Notes: generated from the letters alone by a model not told the origin. DNA of 64,000 nucleotides from Candidatus Tokpelaia sp. (GCF_008636115.1 NZ_QLZD01000031.1:124001-188000), one strand, 5' to 3'; positions 48,824 to 59,101 are shown, counted from the first letter of the stretch. Translations and numbers: made by a program.

Positions 48824-49189
48824 TATTATATATCCTTCACTTTCTGTATTGGCAGCGCCAGAATGTTACAGCAGGGTATAATCCGCACCGACAAAAAAGC
48901 TCTTCACACATAGCCCCCTGCCCGGGCTTTAAAAGCCGCGCAGACGGCAAACCGGCCAGTCAGGCCTCCCAACCCGGTGCAGCCCGCGCCGGGAGCAATC
49001 CCGCCGCGCCAGATGTGATGAATATTTGCCCTTTTAGCCGGCGCTACGCCATAGGCCGGCCTTTTCTCTTTAAAGGCTCTGCACCTGACAATGCAAGACG
49101 AGCGCCGGCATTTTCACCACCTTTTGCCGCCGTTTTATTGCCGGCCGCAGTCACACGCTACCGGCCTTGAGAGCAGCTATACCCCCTCT

Positions 49190-50587
49190 TTACCGGCCAA
49201 TATCACGCAATTTTTTGCCCGACATTAAATTGGCTTCAATTTTCTCCAGCGAGATACCCTTGGTTTCCGGCACAAAAAACCATATTAACACAATGCAGAT
49301 AATATTTAACAGCGCATAAAACCAAAAAGTATTGGCCTGCCCCAAAGCCGCAATCAAAGACAGAAAAGAAGCGGTTAAAATCATATTCATGATCCAATTC
49401 GTGGCGGTAGAAACGGTCACGCCGAAATCACGCCCCTGCAAAGGCTGGATTTCCGAACACAAAACCCAGGCCAGCGGGCCGGCGCTCATGGCAAAACCAA
49501 TAATAAACAGAGCCAGCATAACCAGAGAAAGATAGTGCATGAAACTGAGCGTGTCACTTGCCACCACTTTGTTCATAAGCACCGCCAGAACCGCCATGGA
49601 AAACGCCATAATGGCATAGCCTAAAAACAAAATCGGCCGCCGCCCCCATTTATCCACCACACTAATGGCGATAAAGGTTGCCAGCACATTGATAAGCCCA
49701 ACCAGAACCGATCCCCACATTTGCTCTTCCACACTGCTGAACCCCGCCATTTTGATAATCTCAGGAGCGAAATAGAGAATAATATTGATACCGGTTACCT
49801 GCTGCATAATTTGCAATAACATGCCAAGTCCGACAGAGCGGCGGAAATTGCCGTTGCTTTTAAATAAAGACCAGCCCTTTTGCGTGATTTTCAGCCCTTC
49901 CTGAATTTCACCAAATTCTCCCTGCACCTCATCTTCTGAAGGGCGGATTTTCCGCAAAACCGCCAGCGCCTCGCTGTTGCGCCCTTTGGAAGCCAGCCAG
50001 CGCGGGCTGCGCGGCACAAAAATAACACCAAAAAACAGGATTATAGCAGGAAAAACGACAACACCCAGCATCCACCGCCAGGCTTCCCAATAGCTGAAAT
50101 ATGTGTCGGAAAGATAGGCCAGCAGCAGCCCGGTTGTGATAAGAAGCTGGTAAAAGGAAATCATGCTGCCGCGGATTTTCTCCGGCGCAATTTCAGCCAG
50201 GTAAAGCGGCGTGGCATAAGAGGCTATGCCTACAGCCAGGCCAATAAAAGCGCGGGCAAAAATCAACACGCTAATATTGGGGGCAAAAGCGCTGATGAGC
50301 GAACCGGTGACAAAAATAACCGCAGCCAGCAGCAGGCTGTATTTTCTGCCGAGACGAAAGGAAATCCACCCCGCCAGCACAGCGCCGATAGCCGCGCCAA
50401 CCGTAAGAGAGGCAACCAGCCAGCCTTGCAGGCCGACCTGCCCCTCAAGGCCGAATTCCTTGACAACAAACTGCTTGGCGCCGGAGATAACGCCTGTATC
50501 CAGGCCAAACATAAGCCCGGCAATGGCTGCCAGCAGACAAACAATAATCACTGTTTTATTGGCAGAGCTGCGCTCTTCACTTCCCAT
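49190..50587 (-). CDS. MFS sugar/H+ symporter (GalP/XylE-like)
   Basis: A 465-residue inner-membrane transporter with 12 predicted helices. Sugar-porter signatures are FGLDTGVISGA in helix 1, FRLGRKYSLL in loop 2-3, YLAEIAPEKIRGSMIS after helix 4, VPRSPRWLASKGR at the end of helix 6, QQVTGINIILYFAPEI in helix 7 and VPETKGISLEKIE after helix 12. This set matches galactose/arabinose/xylose symporters. The start at 50587 has an AAGGATAAGGG site. Exact sugar unknown; glk and galM nearby favour an aldohexose. Confidence 0.92.
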   Translation of the reverse strand: MGSEERSSANKTVIIVCLLAAIAGLMFGLDTGVISGAKQFVVKEFGLEGQVGLQGWLVASLTVGAAIGAVLAGWISFRLGRKYSLLLAAVIFVTGSLISAFAPNISVLIFARAFIGLAVGIASYATPLYLAEIAPEKIRGSMISFYQLLITTGLLLAYLSDTYFSYWEAWRWMLGVVVFPAIILFFGVIFVPRSPRWLASKGRNSEALAVLRKIRPSEDEVQGEFGEIQEGLKITQKGWSLFKSNGNFRRSVGLGMLLQIMQQVTGINIILYFAPEIIKMAGFSSVEEQMWGSVLVGLINVLATFIAISVVDKWGRRPILFLGYAIMAFSMAVLAVLMNKVVASDTLSFMHYLSLVMLALFIIGFAMSAGPLAWVLCSEIQPLQGRDFGVTVSTATNWIMNMILTASFLSLIAALGQANTFWFYALLNIICIVLIWFFVPETKGISLEKIEANLMSGKKLRDIGR

Positions 50588-50854
50588 AGCCCTTATCCTT
50601 GTTCCTTGGAATATACCGAATCCATAAAAAACCGATTGCAATCATTGACAGCAGTTTATAAAAAATACACTATGATAAAATGCTTGATTGTTAGTTTTGC
50701 ACAATATCTTTATCTGTGATCTGCAAGGTAGGGCGTTTATCTTCTGCCGCAATTTTGCGCCGCGGCTTTTGGGCAGTGTTGCCGGTCAAAATATGACAAG
50801 AGCGGGGGCAAAACAGCAATTTTTTTGAATAATGGGCAATTCCGGGGAAATTCC

Positions 50855-51658
50855 ATGTATATAGCTTTGGCCGGCGCCGGCGGGCGCATGGGGCGCGAGC
50901 TTATCCGCGCTGTCAGCGAACATAAAAATACTATTCTTGCCGGGGCGCAAGCCCGGCAGGGTTCTGCCGCTATTGGTCGTGACGCCGGCGAATTTGCCGG
51001 TATCGGCGCTGTCGGCGTAATAATTACGGCTGCGGCCGGGCAGGCTTTTGCCAAAGCCCAGGCCATAGTGGATTTCACCGCCCCTGAGGCCTCGCTTATC
51101 TGCGCCGATTATGCCGCTCAGCACGGCCTTATCCATATTATCGGCACAACCGGCTTTTCACCGGAGCAGGAAAAGCATATTCGCCGCTGCGCGGAAAAAA
51201 CAGTTATTGTCAAATCCGGCAATATGAGCTTAGGCGTTAATCTGCTGGCAGCCCTGGTGCAAAAAGCGGCCAAAGCACTCAGCACTGATTTTGACATTGA
51301 AATTCTGGAAATGCACCACCGTGACAAGCGGGACGCACCTTCCGGCACAGCACTGCTTTTGGCACAGGCTGCGGCAAAAGGCCGCGCTACGGATTTGCAA
51401 AAACATAGTATTCACAGTCGTAACGGTTTTACGGGTGCCCGGCCGGCCGGGGCGATCGGCTTTGCCGCCTTGCGCGGCGGCACTATTGTCGGCGAGCATT
51501 CGGTTATTTTTGCCGGCCCGGGCGAGCATCTCACTTTATCGCACACGGCCGAGCGGCGCGATATTTTTGCTGCCGGCGCTATCGCCGCCGCTTTATGGGC
51601 AAAAAACAAGCCGCACGGGCTTTATTCCATGCGCGATGTTTTGGAACTGGCAGAATAA
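50855..51658 (+). CDS. dapB: 4-hydroxy-tetrahydrodipicolinate reductase
   Basis: Diaminopimelate/lysine pathway reductase, 267 residues. NAD(P) motif GAGGRMGRELI near the N-terminus, and the catalytic/substrate block EMHHRDKRDAPSGTALLLA. GGGGAAATTCC precedes the ATG at 50855. gpmA follows after 33 bp, the Brucella/rhizobial order. Confidence 0.96.
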   Translation: MYIALAGAGGRMGRELIRAVSEHKNTILAGAQARQGSAAIGRDAGEFAGIGAVGVIITAAAGQAFAKAQAIVDFTAPEASLICADYAAQHGLIHIIGTTGFSPEQEKHIRRCAEKTVIVKSGNMSLGVNLLAALVQKAAKALSTDFDIEILEMHHRDKRDAPSGTALLLAQAAAKGRATDLQKHSIHSRNGFTGARPAGAIGFAALRGGTIVGEHSVIFAGPGEHLTLSHTAERRDIFAAGAIAAALWAKNKPHGLYSMRDVLELAE

Positions 51659-51691
51659 AAGTCGCCGAATAATATAAAAGAGGAGAATATT

Positions 51692-52306
51692 ATGGCACGC
51701 ATTTTGGTTTTGGTTCGCCACGGGCAAAGCGAGTGGAATTTGAAAAATCTGTTTACCGGCTGGCGTGATCCCGGCCTGTCAAAGCAGGGGCATGAAGAAG
51801 CCATAGCTGCCGGCAAAAAGCTGCGCGCGGCCGGGCTGAAATTTGACATTGCCTTTACCTCTGCCCTGCAACGGGCGCAAGCCACTTGCAGCCATATTTT
51901 GCATGAAATGGGGCAGGACAGACTGGAAACCGTTAAAAATCAGGCTTTAAATGAGCGTGATTATGGTGATTTATCCGGCCTGAACAAAGATGATGCGCGT
52001 AAAAAATGGGGGGAAGAACAGGTGCATATCTGGCGCCGCTCTTATGATGTGCCGCCGCCTGGAGGCGAAAGCCTGCGTGATACCGGTGCCCGTGTCTGGC
52101 CCTATTATATTCATGAAATTTTGCCCCATGTCCTGCGGGAAGAGACTGTGCTGGTAGCAGCGCACGGCAATTCGCTGCGCGCTTTGATTATGGCGCTGGA
52201 AGGCCTGAGCGGAGAAGAAATCGTCAAGCGTGAACTGGAAACCGGCGTGCCGATGATTTATGAGCTGAAGGCAGATTCTACTATTGCCAAAAAGGCAATT
52301 TTATAA
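51692..52306 (+). CDS. gpmA: 2,3-bisphosphoglycerate-dependent phosphoglycerate mutase
   Basis: Glycolytic mutase, 204 residues, the short alphaproteobacterial form. Phosphohistidine H10 is in [24 protein letters not shown] and [12 protein letters not shown] hold the other active-site residues. AGAGGAG precedes the start. Probably co-transcribed with dapB. Confidence 0.96.
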   Translation: MARILVLVRHGQSEWNLKNLFTGWRDPGLSKQGHEEAIAAGKKLRAAGLKFDIAFTSALQRAQATCSHILHEMGQDRLETVKNQALNERDYGDLSGLNKDDARKKWGEEQVHIWRRSYDVPPPGGESLRDTGARVWPYYIHEILPHVLREETVLVAAHGNSLRALIMALEGLSGEEIVKRELETGVPMIYELKADSTIAKKAIL

Positions 52307-52756
52307 GGCTTTGGCGCGGCCCGGCCGGCACTATAATGCGCTGCGCGTTTTGGTTATAGTGCCGGGAGCCGGGCGCGGCGGATTTTTGCTTTGCTTTGCC
52401 GACAGGGCTTAAAGGCGCTGCCTGTTGCCGGCTTATTGCCCGGCGCGGTGAGCTTGTGGCCTTTAACGCCGTGTTGCCCAAACAGGTGGCGTTTTCTGAT
52501 GGCGCCGGCACTTGGTGCTGTTTTTTTCAGGCAGGCAGGAAATAAGAAAAGCCCCTCTGCTTTATCTCCAGGGGAGAGGGCAAAGAAGTGAGGGAAAACC
52601 GGGCATAGCCGGGTAAGGTCAGGCCGGCAGCTTTGGCCGGGCGGAAGCCTCGGCGAGATCGGTAGTGCCGCTTGAACTGGTAGCTGTGGCCGGGTAAGCG
52701 CCGCGCCGGCGTGCCGCAATTATAAACGGCTGAGAGGGCACAGACTCTGGTTTTTG
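52307..52756. other. Gene-free region after gpmA
   Basis: No convincing coding sequence or T-run terminator is visible over 450 bp. A CCCCT/AGGGG short hairpin at about 52554-52577 is the only structure I note before the repeats at 52757. Confidence 0.4.
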
Positions 52757-52920
52757 TCTGTTTTTGCCGCCTGACCGTCTTTTCTGCATAATTATACTCT
52801 AAGCACCGATTGGCGCATTAAGCAGCTTGACTGCGTCTTCTGCTAAACTATACTAATAAACCAGTTAAATGCTGAGGCTTTGCGGCGGCGGCCTGACCCG
52901 TCTTTCTGATTGACTATGAC
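52757..52920 (-). repeat. 66-bp-family element, locus 3 (inverted)
   Basis: Read on the minus strand, three units start at 52918 (CATAGTCAATCAGAAAGACG), 52852 (TATAGTTTAGCAGAAGACGC) and 52796 (TATAATTATGCAGAAAAGAC). Each is followed by a GGTCAGGCCGC- or AGTCAAGCTGC-like segment. Spacing is 66 and 56 bp. This is the same element as at 14.0-14.8 and 34.4-34.7 kb, in the opposite orientation and without 28-bp repeats. Confidence 0.6.
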
Positions 52921-53028
52921 TAACTCAGAGTGTTTATTGTTAAAATAATAGCCTGTTATTTACTGCCCGCATTCACCCATAAAACTATTATGAAAACAAT
53001 ATATAGGAAAATTACCGGATATAAACAA

Positions 53029-54177
53029 ATGAAATTAAAGCATATTTTTCTTGCAGGGCTGGCAGGTTTGACTTTTTGCGCAACAGCAACGGCAGCGAGC
53101 TTAACAAGCCAGCCTTATGGCACAACTCAAGATGGGAAAGCTGTTACACGTTATATTATGACCAATAGAAATGGGGTTTCTGTTTCTTTTATCAGTTTTG
53201 GCGGTGTAATCACAAGTATTGTGACGCCTGATGCCAAAGGCCAAAAAGAAAATATTGTTTTAGGCTTTGATGACTTTAAAGGATATGAAATTACAGATAC
53301 CAAAGAGGGAATCCATTTTGGCGCAATTATTGGGCGTTTTGCCAATCGTATTGGTAATGGGCAATTTTCGCTGAACGGTAAAACCTATCAACTTGAAAAA
53401 AATGACGGCCCTAATTGTTTGCATAGCGGCAATCCAGGCTATGACAAGCGCGTGTGGAATGTAAAACCTCTTATAAGCAAAGGTCGAACTGTCAAAGCAG
53501 TATTACACATTACAAGTCCAGACGGGGATCAAGGGTTCCCGGGGCAATTAGATTTAGATGTTACTTATAGTCTCTCTGACAATAACGAATTCAAAATTGA
53601 ATATAAAGCTACAACAGATCAGCCTACAGTAGTTAATTTAACCAATCATAGTTACTTTAATCTGGCCGGCGTCAAAAATAGCCCTTACGGCGTGTTAGAT
53701 CAAAAAATATGGCTCAATGCAGACCATTATTTAATTACCGATCAAAATTCTCTGCCGACAGGAGAAATTTCTGCTGTCAAAAATACGCCCTTTGATTTTA
53801 CGCAACCAAAACTTGTTGCTAAACATATTCGCCAGGCAAACCGGCAATTAGCTTATGGTTATGGTTACGACCAAACCTGGATTCTTAATCAGGGTAACAC
53901 AAAACTAAAACCTGCTGCGCGGGTGTTTGATCCAAAATCCAAACGTGTTTTAGAAATTTCGACTACTGAACCGGCTATTCAGTTCTACACAGCCAATCAT
54001 TTACAGGGCAATATAATGGGCAGAGATGGCGCATTATACCGTCAGACAGATGCACTGGCTCTAGAAACACAGCATTTTCCGGATAGTCCAAATAAACCTC
54101 AATTTCCTTCCACACGGTTAGATCCGGGTCAGATATTTGAAAGCGTTACAATTCTTAAATTCGGTATCCGGAAATAA
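53029..54177 (+). CDS. galM: Secreted aldose 1-epimerase
   Basis: Interconverts alpha and beta anomers of aldoses. The 382-residue precursor starts with a clear signal peptide ([20 protein letters not shown]), so the enzyme acts in the periplasm. Family blocks are [32 protein letters not shown] (catalytic His region), [14 protein letters not shown] (second His) and [19 protein letters not shown] with the catalytic Glu. Codons are clearly AT-rich compared with dapB/gpmA. The ribosome site is weak; an ATG at 52990 is possible. Confidence 0.9.
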   Translation: MKLKHIFLAGLAGLTFCATATAASLTSQPYGTTQDGKAVTRYIMTNRNGVSVSFISFGGVITSIVTPDAKGQKENIVLGFDDFKGYEITDTKEGIHFGAIIGRFANRIGNGQFSLNGKTYQLEKNDGPNCLHSGNPGYDKRVWNVKPLISKGRTVKAVLHITSPDGDQGFPGQLDLDVTYSLSDNNEFKIEYKATTDQPTVVNLTNHSYFNLAGVKNSPYGVLDQKIWLNADHYLITDQNSLPTGEISAVKNTPFDFTQPKLVAKHIRQANRQLAYGYGYDQTWILNQGNTKLKPAARVFDPKSKRVLEISTTEPAIQFYTANHLQGNIMGRDGALYRQTDALALETQHFPDSPNKPQFPSTRLDPGQIFESVTILKFGIRK

Positions 54178-54585
54178 GCCTGAAGATACCTTTTGGCGCA
54201 TCTTTTACCGCTATTGCTCTATATTAAACAATAAGCACTCCTTAAAGCATTTAATTCGTTACGGCCTGGCCGCCTTTTCCGACCGGCTATGCTTATATGC
54301 GTTTTGTGCCGGGCCAATTCCTTGCTTGCGGGAAAAATAGCTGAAAAGGCCGCCGGCGGTAAACAAGGCCTCTCGCTTTTTGCAGACTGAACCGACAGTT
54401 TTATCGGTAAAATCCGGAATAAAGTGCCAAAGCGGCGGAATAAGGATTGACAGAAACGGCAGGGCAGATTAGATAAATTTCGGATTGCCTGCTTCCTGCT
54501 ATCTGGAATATATTCAGTTGCAGCCGGTTGAGCGGGCATGCCTTTTCAAAGGGAGTGGCTTCGATATAACGGGGCCTGTCCTCAG
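54178..54585. other. Region between galM and tRNA-Leu
   Basis: No gene is supported. ACCGACAGTTTTATCGGT near 54390 is a small hairpin, too far from galM and lacking a T-run to call a terminator. Confidence 0.4.
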
Positions 54586-54670
54586 GCGGTCGTGGCGGAA
54601 TTGGTAGACGCGCAGGTTTCAGGTACCTGTGCCGCAAGGCGTGGAAGTTCGAGTCTTCTCGACCGCACCA
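54586..54670 (+). tRNA. tRNA-Leu (CAG)
   Basis: An 85-nt class II tRNA: acceptor GCGGTCG/CGACCGC, D-arm GGCGGAATTGGTAGACGC, anticodon stem CAGGT/ACCTG around TTCAGGT (anticodon CAG), a variable arm TGCCGCAAGGCGT, T-arm GGAAGTTCGAGTCTTC and an encoded CCA. No repeat of its 3' end is seen nearby. Confidence 0.95.
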
Positions 54671-54967
54671 ATATTTTAGCAGAATATTGCGATAATTTGA
54701 TTTTATTATCTTAATGGAGTTCTTAATCTTGCCTTTAATCAGCAAAATACGCTTCTGCTATTGCTGATTGGGCTTGGCTGCCGGTGTATTTATCGCAGCT
54801 ATACACCTCCTCTGTCTGCCCTCCTTTATTGCTGACAGTCGTGCGATCTCACACAGTTTCGCCGTTTTATCAGGCCGACAGTAAATGGCCGGCAAGGTAA
54901 AAGGCTCCAAAGGATTTTATTCTGCCGATTATCGGCCGACTCCAAATGAAAATTGCTTTGAGACGGA

Positions 54968-56374
54968 TTATAAAAAGCTTTCTTTAGAAGATTCCCAGCT
55001 TTTTATCCCCTGCCAGTTTGGCTGGACAATAAAAACCTGAATGCGCTCAACATTATCATTTAAAAAAACTTCCTTTAACAGGCATTGCACGTAACTTTTC
55101 AACTGGGCATTATTGTCAATCGTCACCGGAACAGTGCCAAATTTCCAGTCAATAATTTTTAAAATACGCGTGGCAGAATTAAAGGCGACAACATCTATCT
55201 GCTTGCGTATTCCGGCCATTTTGCGCGTAACCGGCAGGCTGTATTCCACCAGCACAATATCCGAATCCAGCAATTTTCTCATTATACTGTTAATTTCATT
55301 GATTTCCTTTTTATTGAAACGCCCCCAACCCTGTTTTTCCGGCATTTCAAAAATAATCGGCCGGTCAAATTTAAAAATCGGCACACCATGTATAGCAAAT
55401 ATCGGTGATAATTCCTTGCGCAATTTATCAGCGACTATTTTATGCTTTAATGTCCCCTCTTCATTGGCGCGGCGCGGGTCAGAAAACAGCTCACTATCGG
55501 CGCCGGTATCATTTTCTGCCGCCAAAGCATTTTCCGGTAGCAAAGGTGCCGCGGCCTCTTCACTAAAGCCGTAATCACTCTTCCCGCCCCGGCGCCGGGC
55601 CTGGCGGCCTCCCCATTTGTTTTGTCCCTCTCCCGGCAGAAATTCTGCCGCCGCTGCCAAAACCGGCTTATGAAAATCTTCAGCAAAACCCTCTGCCAAA
55701 AAATCGGCCAGTGACCGGGCGGCAGCTTGTTTCTCACCGGCATTGCGCCCCGGTTTTGCCCCGTCACCGGGGAAAATCGGCGGCGGCGCCACCCGCACGG
55801 CCGCCGGCAGCACGGTTGCCGGCGAAGGCGCTAAACAGCGCGCCAGCTCGACCGCCGACATATGCAAAAAAGCTCTTAACCGACCCGGATCCTGATAAAA
55901 GCGGCGGTCATAATATTCCCTGCCGCAGCTTATGCGGTGTAAAGGCATAATGCCCGCTTTCACCAGCCGGCCAAAAAGGGCAATGGCCAATTCTTCGCGC
56001 AAATGCCGCTTTGCTGCCTGTGTCAGCACTGAGCTGCGCGCAATCAAATCATTTTCCGCTTTTTTTGCCCATAGGCGCCGGATAATATCACGGAATACTG
56101 CTCCTTCCGCCGCTGTGGCGCGCAGGCTGTCATCGGCAACAGCCAGCGCCTCCTGATTGATCAGGCGCACAATGTTTTCCAACTGCTTTATCTGCTCCGG
56201 CGGAAAACTCTCATCATCTTTTGCTGTCTTCCTTATATAGCGGCAAAGCTGCTCCCCCTGCCCGTTATAAACAGCCGGCACCGCCGCTTCACACGTAACA
56301 GAGAGAGGAAAATCAGCCGCCTTCACCTGTTGCAGGAAAGCAGCCATTTCCCCCCTTGTTGCTACTAATTGCAT
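54968..56374 (-). CDS. RecB-family PD-(D/E)xK nuclease-domain protein, role unknown
   Basis: A 468-residue soluble protein. The C-terminal third has the RecB-nuclease signature: GTLKH (H311), D394 in KQIDVVAF, D409-W-K411 in KIIDWKFG, and QLKSY at 424-428. Residues ~170-300 are a low-complexity Ala/Pro/Gly-rich linker, and the N-terminal ~170 residues, with REYYDRRFYQDPGRLRAF, are unfamiliar. It is not AddA/AddB by length or helicase motifs. It ends 297 bp from tRNA-Leu, with no phage or CRISPR genes beside it. Could be a repair or defence nuclease. Confidence 0.75.
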   Translation of the reverse strand: MQLVATRGEMAAFLQQVKAADFPLSVTCEAAVPAVYNGQGEQLCRYIRKTAKDDESFPPEQIKQLENIVRLINQEALAVADDSLRATAAEGAVFRDIIRRLWAKKAENDLIARSSVLTQAAKRHLREELAIALFGRLVKAGIMPLHRISCGREYYDRRFYQDPGRLRAFLHMSAVELARCLAPSPATVLPAAVRVAPPPIFPGDGAKPGRNAGEKQAAARSLADFLAEGFAEDFHKPVLAAAAEFLPGEGQNKWGGRQARRRGGKSDYGFSEEAAAPLLPENALAAENDTGADSELFSDPRRANEEGTLKHKIVADKLRKELSPIFAIHGVPIFKFDRPIIFEMPEKQGWGRFNKKEINEINSIMRKLLDSDIVLVEYSLPVTRKMAGIRKQIDVVAFNSATRILKIIDWKFGTVPVTIDNNAQLKSYVQCLLKEVFLNDNVERIQVFIVQPNWQGIKSWESSKESFL

Positions 56375-56456
56375 TTTTGCCCTTTCCTGCGCTTGCCCGG
56401 CAGCAAAGCCGGCGGGCTGCCCCGGCCCAAACCTTCCGCATATTATAAATTATATA

Positions 56457-58406
56457 TCAGGGCGCAGCAGAAATAGAAGCCGCATAGCCTGCTTTGACCA
56501 AAGCTTTTTCTTTCTCTTTATCCACCCACCAGGAAAAAATATCCACGCCCGCATGGCGCGGCTGGGTTGCCGGCCGGCCGAATTTATCCCAATAAGCAAG
56601 GTAAAGATAAGGGCTGCGCCAATTCGGCACAGAGTAATAATTCCACAGCAAAACCAGATCTATCGCCCGCGCCGCGGCGACAATAGCGGTGCGGTCAGGC
56701 GCCGCCAGCAGCTTTGCTATCAGCCAGTCAATAGCCGGGTTTTTTATGCCGGCATAATTGCGGCTGCCCGGCCGGCCGGCGCTTGATGAGCCGAAATAAT
56801 CTTCCTGCTCATTGCCGGGGGAAGAGCTTTGCCCTGTAGCAGCCATAATCATATCAAAATCAAAATTATTAACGCGATTGGCATATTGCGAGGCGTCTAC
56901 TATGCGTATAGCCGCCTCAATCCCCAATTTGCACAAATTGGCGCGATAAAAAGCCGCCGGGCGCTCCATAGCAGCACTGTCTAATAAAATCTCCAAAGTG
57001 AAGGGCCGGCCGCTTTTGTCCGCCAGCCTATTATCGCGCAGCTCCCAGCCTGCCTGCCGCAACAGGCGCATAGCCGCACTTAAATTTTTGCGCCCGCTGC
57101 CCGGCGCGCTGTAATCCGGCGGCACAAATTCTGCCGAGAAAAGCTGCGGCGGCACAAAGGCGGGAAAAAGGCGGCGCGCTTCCTCCAGCAGGCGCCGCTC
57201 CGGCTCCTGCGGCACGCCGTCTTGCGCCACTATCTGCCGGCCGTAATAGCTGTTTGTGCGTTGATATTTGTTAAAAAACAACATTTTATTGATAGAAGCA
57301 AAATCCAGCGCCAGGCTTAAAGCCTCCCGCACCCGTTTATCGGCAAATTTTGCCCGCCGGGTGTTAAAATAATAAGCCTGATAAATACCGCCATAGGCGG
57401 GAAAAGCCGCCTTTTTCACCGCGCCCTGGCGCACAGCGGCAAAATTATAGCCATTCTCCCAGCGGGCAATGCTGTTTTCCAGCCGATAATCGGAAAGGCC
57501 GCCTTTTTTAAAAGCCTCCCACTCGGCATTACTATCCAGCATATAGCTGTATTTTATGCTGTCATAATTATTGCGGCCGATATTTTGCGGCAAAACCGCA
57601 GCCCAGGCCGTGGGCACACGCTGCCAGAGAATATATTTGCCCACCTCAAAGGCAGCAATTTTATAGGGGCCGGAGCCAAGCGGAATTTCCAGCCCCGGTT
57701 TGGTTATATCGCGCTTTTTGCCGTCTTTCCCCACCCCTTCCCACCAATGGCGCGGCAGCACCGCCAAATCGCCCATAATTTTGGGCAATTCCCGATTACC
57801 CGACATTTTAAAGGTGAATTTTACCGCATCAGCGGCTGTTTTCTCAGCTTTTTCCACCTGGGCATAATAAGAGGAATAATAAGGCGAAATACGCCGTAAA
57901 ATATTAAACGACCATACGACATCATCGGCGCTTATCGGCACGCCGTCATGCCAGCGCGCCTTTGGGTCAAGCCGGAATTTCACCCAGGAATTATCGGGCG
58001 GATATTGCAGCGCCGCCGCGATAGCAGGGTAAGAAACACCGTCTTCTTCCAGCGACTGATCCATCAAAGTTTCATAAAGAAGACCGCCGCCAAAAGGCGC
58101 CAGCCCCGCCGGAACCTGCCCGGCAATAATATAAGGGTTAAGACTGTTGAAACTGCCGACAATAACGCGATTCAGGCTGCCGCCTTTCGGCGCCTGCGGG
58201 TTGACATAAGCATAATGCGGAAAAGAGCCTGTGTATTTTGAAGGCTCAGTCAGGCTGCTTATGGTTTGCCAGGCGGGTCCCCCCTGCGGCGGCGCCTGAC
58301 CTGCCGCTGCCCCGCCGGCAGCGGCGATAGCGGCAGGCAGGCAGGCCAATAAGGCCAAATATTTGAACACCCGCTCGATTGCGGCTGTGTTTGTCGTCTC
58401 ATTCAT
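56457..58406 (-). CDS. Extracellular solute-binding protein, family 5 (YejA-like)
   Basis: A 649-residue periplasmic peptide/oligopeptide-binding protein. A signal peptide (YLALLACLPAAIAAAGGAAAG) is followed by the SBP_bac_5 fold: FPHYAYVNPQAPKGGSLN, FRLDPKARWHDGVPISADDVVWSF, and GSGPYKIAAFEVGKYILWQR. Size and sequence are nearest to YejA/microcin C-type binding proteins. The permease and ATPase genes normally alongside are absent. AAGAGATG precedes the start. 41 bp separate it from the cytochrome c gene upstream on the same strand. Confidence 0.9.
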   Translation of the reverse strand: MNETTNTAAIERVFKYLALLACLPAAIAAAGGAAAGQAPPQGGPAWQTISSLTEPSKYTGSFPHYAYVNPQAPKGGSLNRVIVGSFNSLNPYIIAGQVPAGLAPFGGGLLYETLMDQSLEEDGVSYPAIAAALQYPPDNSWVKFRLDPKARWHDGVPISADDVVWSFNILRRISPYYSSYYAQVEKAEKTAADAVKFTFKMSGNRELPKIMGDLAVLPRHWWEGVGKDGKKRDITKPGLEIPLGSGPYKIAAFEVGKYILWQRVPTAWAAVLPQNIGRNNYDSIKYSYMLDSNAEWEAFKKGGLSDYRLENSIARWENGYNFAAVRQGAVKKAAFPAYGGIYQAYYFNTRRAKFADKRVREALSLALDFASINKMLFFNKYQRTNSYYGRQIVAQDGVPQEPERRLLEEARRLFPAFVPPQLFSAEFVPPDYSAPGSGRKNLSAAMRLLRQAGWELRDNRLADKSGRPFTLEILLDSAAMERPAAFYRANLCKLGIEAAIRIVDASQYANRVNNFDFDMIMAATGQSSSPGNEQEDYFGSSSAGRPGSRNYAGIKNPAIDWLIAKLLAAPDRTAIVAAARAIDLVLLWNYYSVPNWRSPYLYLAYWDKFGRPATQPRHAGVDIFSWWVDKEKEKALVKAGYAASISAAP

Positions 58407-58447
58407 TTCATCTCTTTTCCGCGCACCGCCGGCATAGTGATTGCCCC

Positions 58448-59101
58448 CTATTTAAGGCTCTGCAAATAGAGCAGCAAATCGGCGCGCTCCTGTAAATCCT
58501 TCACCCCCGGATAAAACATAATTGTCCCCGGCACGGTTTTGGCCGGCGCATATAAAAACCTGTCCAGCGCCGCCAAATCCCAGTTTTTTTGTTTTTGGGC
58601 AAAATTCTTCAAAGCAGTGGAATAGGAAAAGCCGGGCGCGCTCGCCACCGGCCGGCCGTTAATGCCCCATAAAGCCGGGCCAAGGCGATTACCGCCGCCG
58701 GCATTGGCCGTGTGGCAAGCGGCACAGCGGGCAAAAATGCGGCGGCCGCGCCTTTTGTCGGCCGCGGCAAAAAACGGCTGCACGGCATCACCCTCTTTTA
58801 TGCCGCCGGCTTGAGCCGCCGCAAGCGCGGTCGGATTAACCGCCGCGGCCGGTTCAGCCCCCGGGGTCGGCATCAAAGCGGCCATTTGGCTTTGCCCTGC
58901 CGGCGCTTGTGTCTCTGCTGCTATTTGCCGTTGTGCCGCTTGCGCCTGCGCCCATTGCGGCGCAATATTATAGGCAGGCACTGACGGCACCGGGGCATAA
59001 AACAGCAAAGCCTCAATAACATAAAGGCAAAAGGCAAAAGCGGCAAAAACACACAGGCTAAGGCAAAAACGACCTAGAAAAGACAAGCGAATTGGCGGCA
59101 T
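58448..59101 (-). CDS. Membrane-anchored cytochrome c (CycM-like)
   Basis: A 217-residue class I c-type cytochrome. An uncleaved N-terminal helix (residues ~10-36) anchors it to the inner membrane; a Pro/Ala/Gln-rich linker leads to the haem domain with CAACH at 126-130 and the probable axial Met at 195 in GTIMFYPG. Such proteins shuttle electrons from the bc1 complex to aa3 oxidase. Adjacent to kdsB, divergently, as in other Rhizobiales. Confidence 0.92.
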   Translation of the reverse strand: MPPIRLSFLGRFCLSLCVFAAFAFCLYVIEALLFYAPVPSVPAYNIAPQWAQAQAAQRQIAAETQAPAGQSQMAALMPTPGAEPAAAVNPTALAAAQAGGIKEGDAVQPFFAAADKRRGRRIFARCAACHTANAGGGNRLGPALWGINGRPVASAPGFSYSTALKNFAQKQKNWDLAALDRFLYAPAKTVPGTIMFYPGVKDLQERADLLLYLQSLK

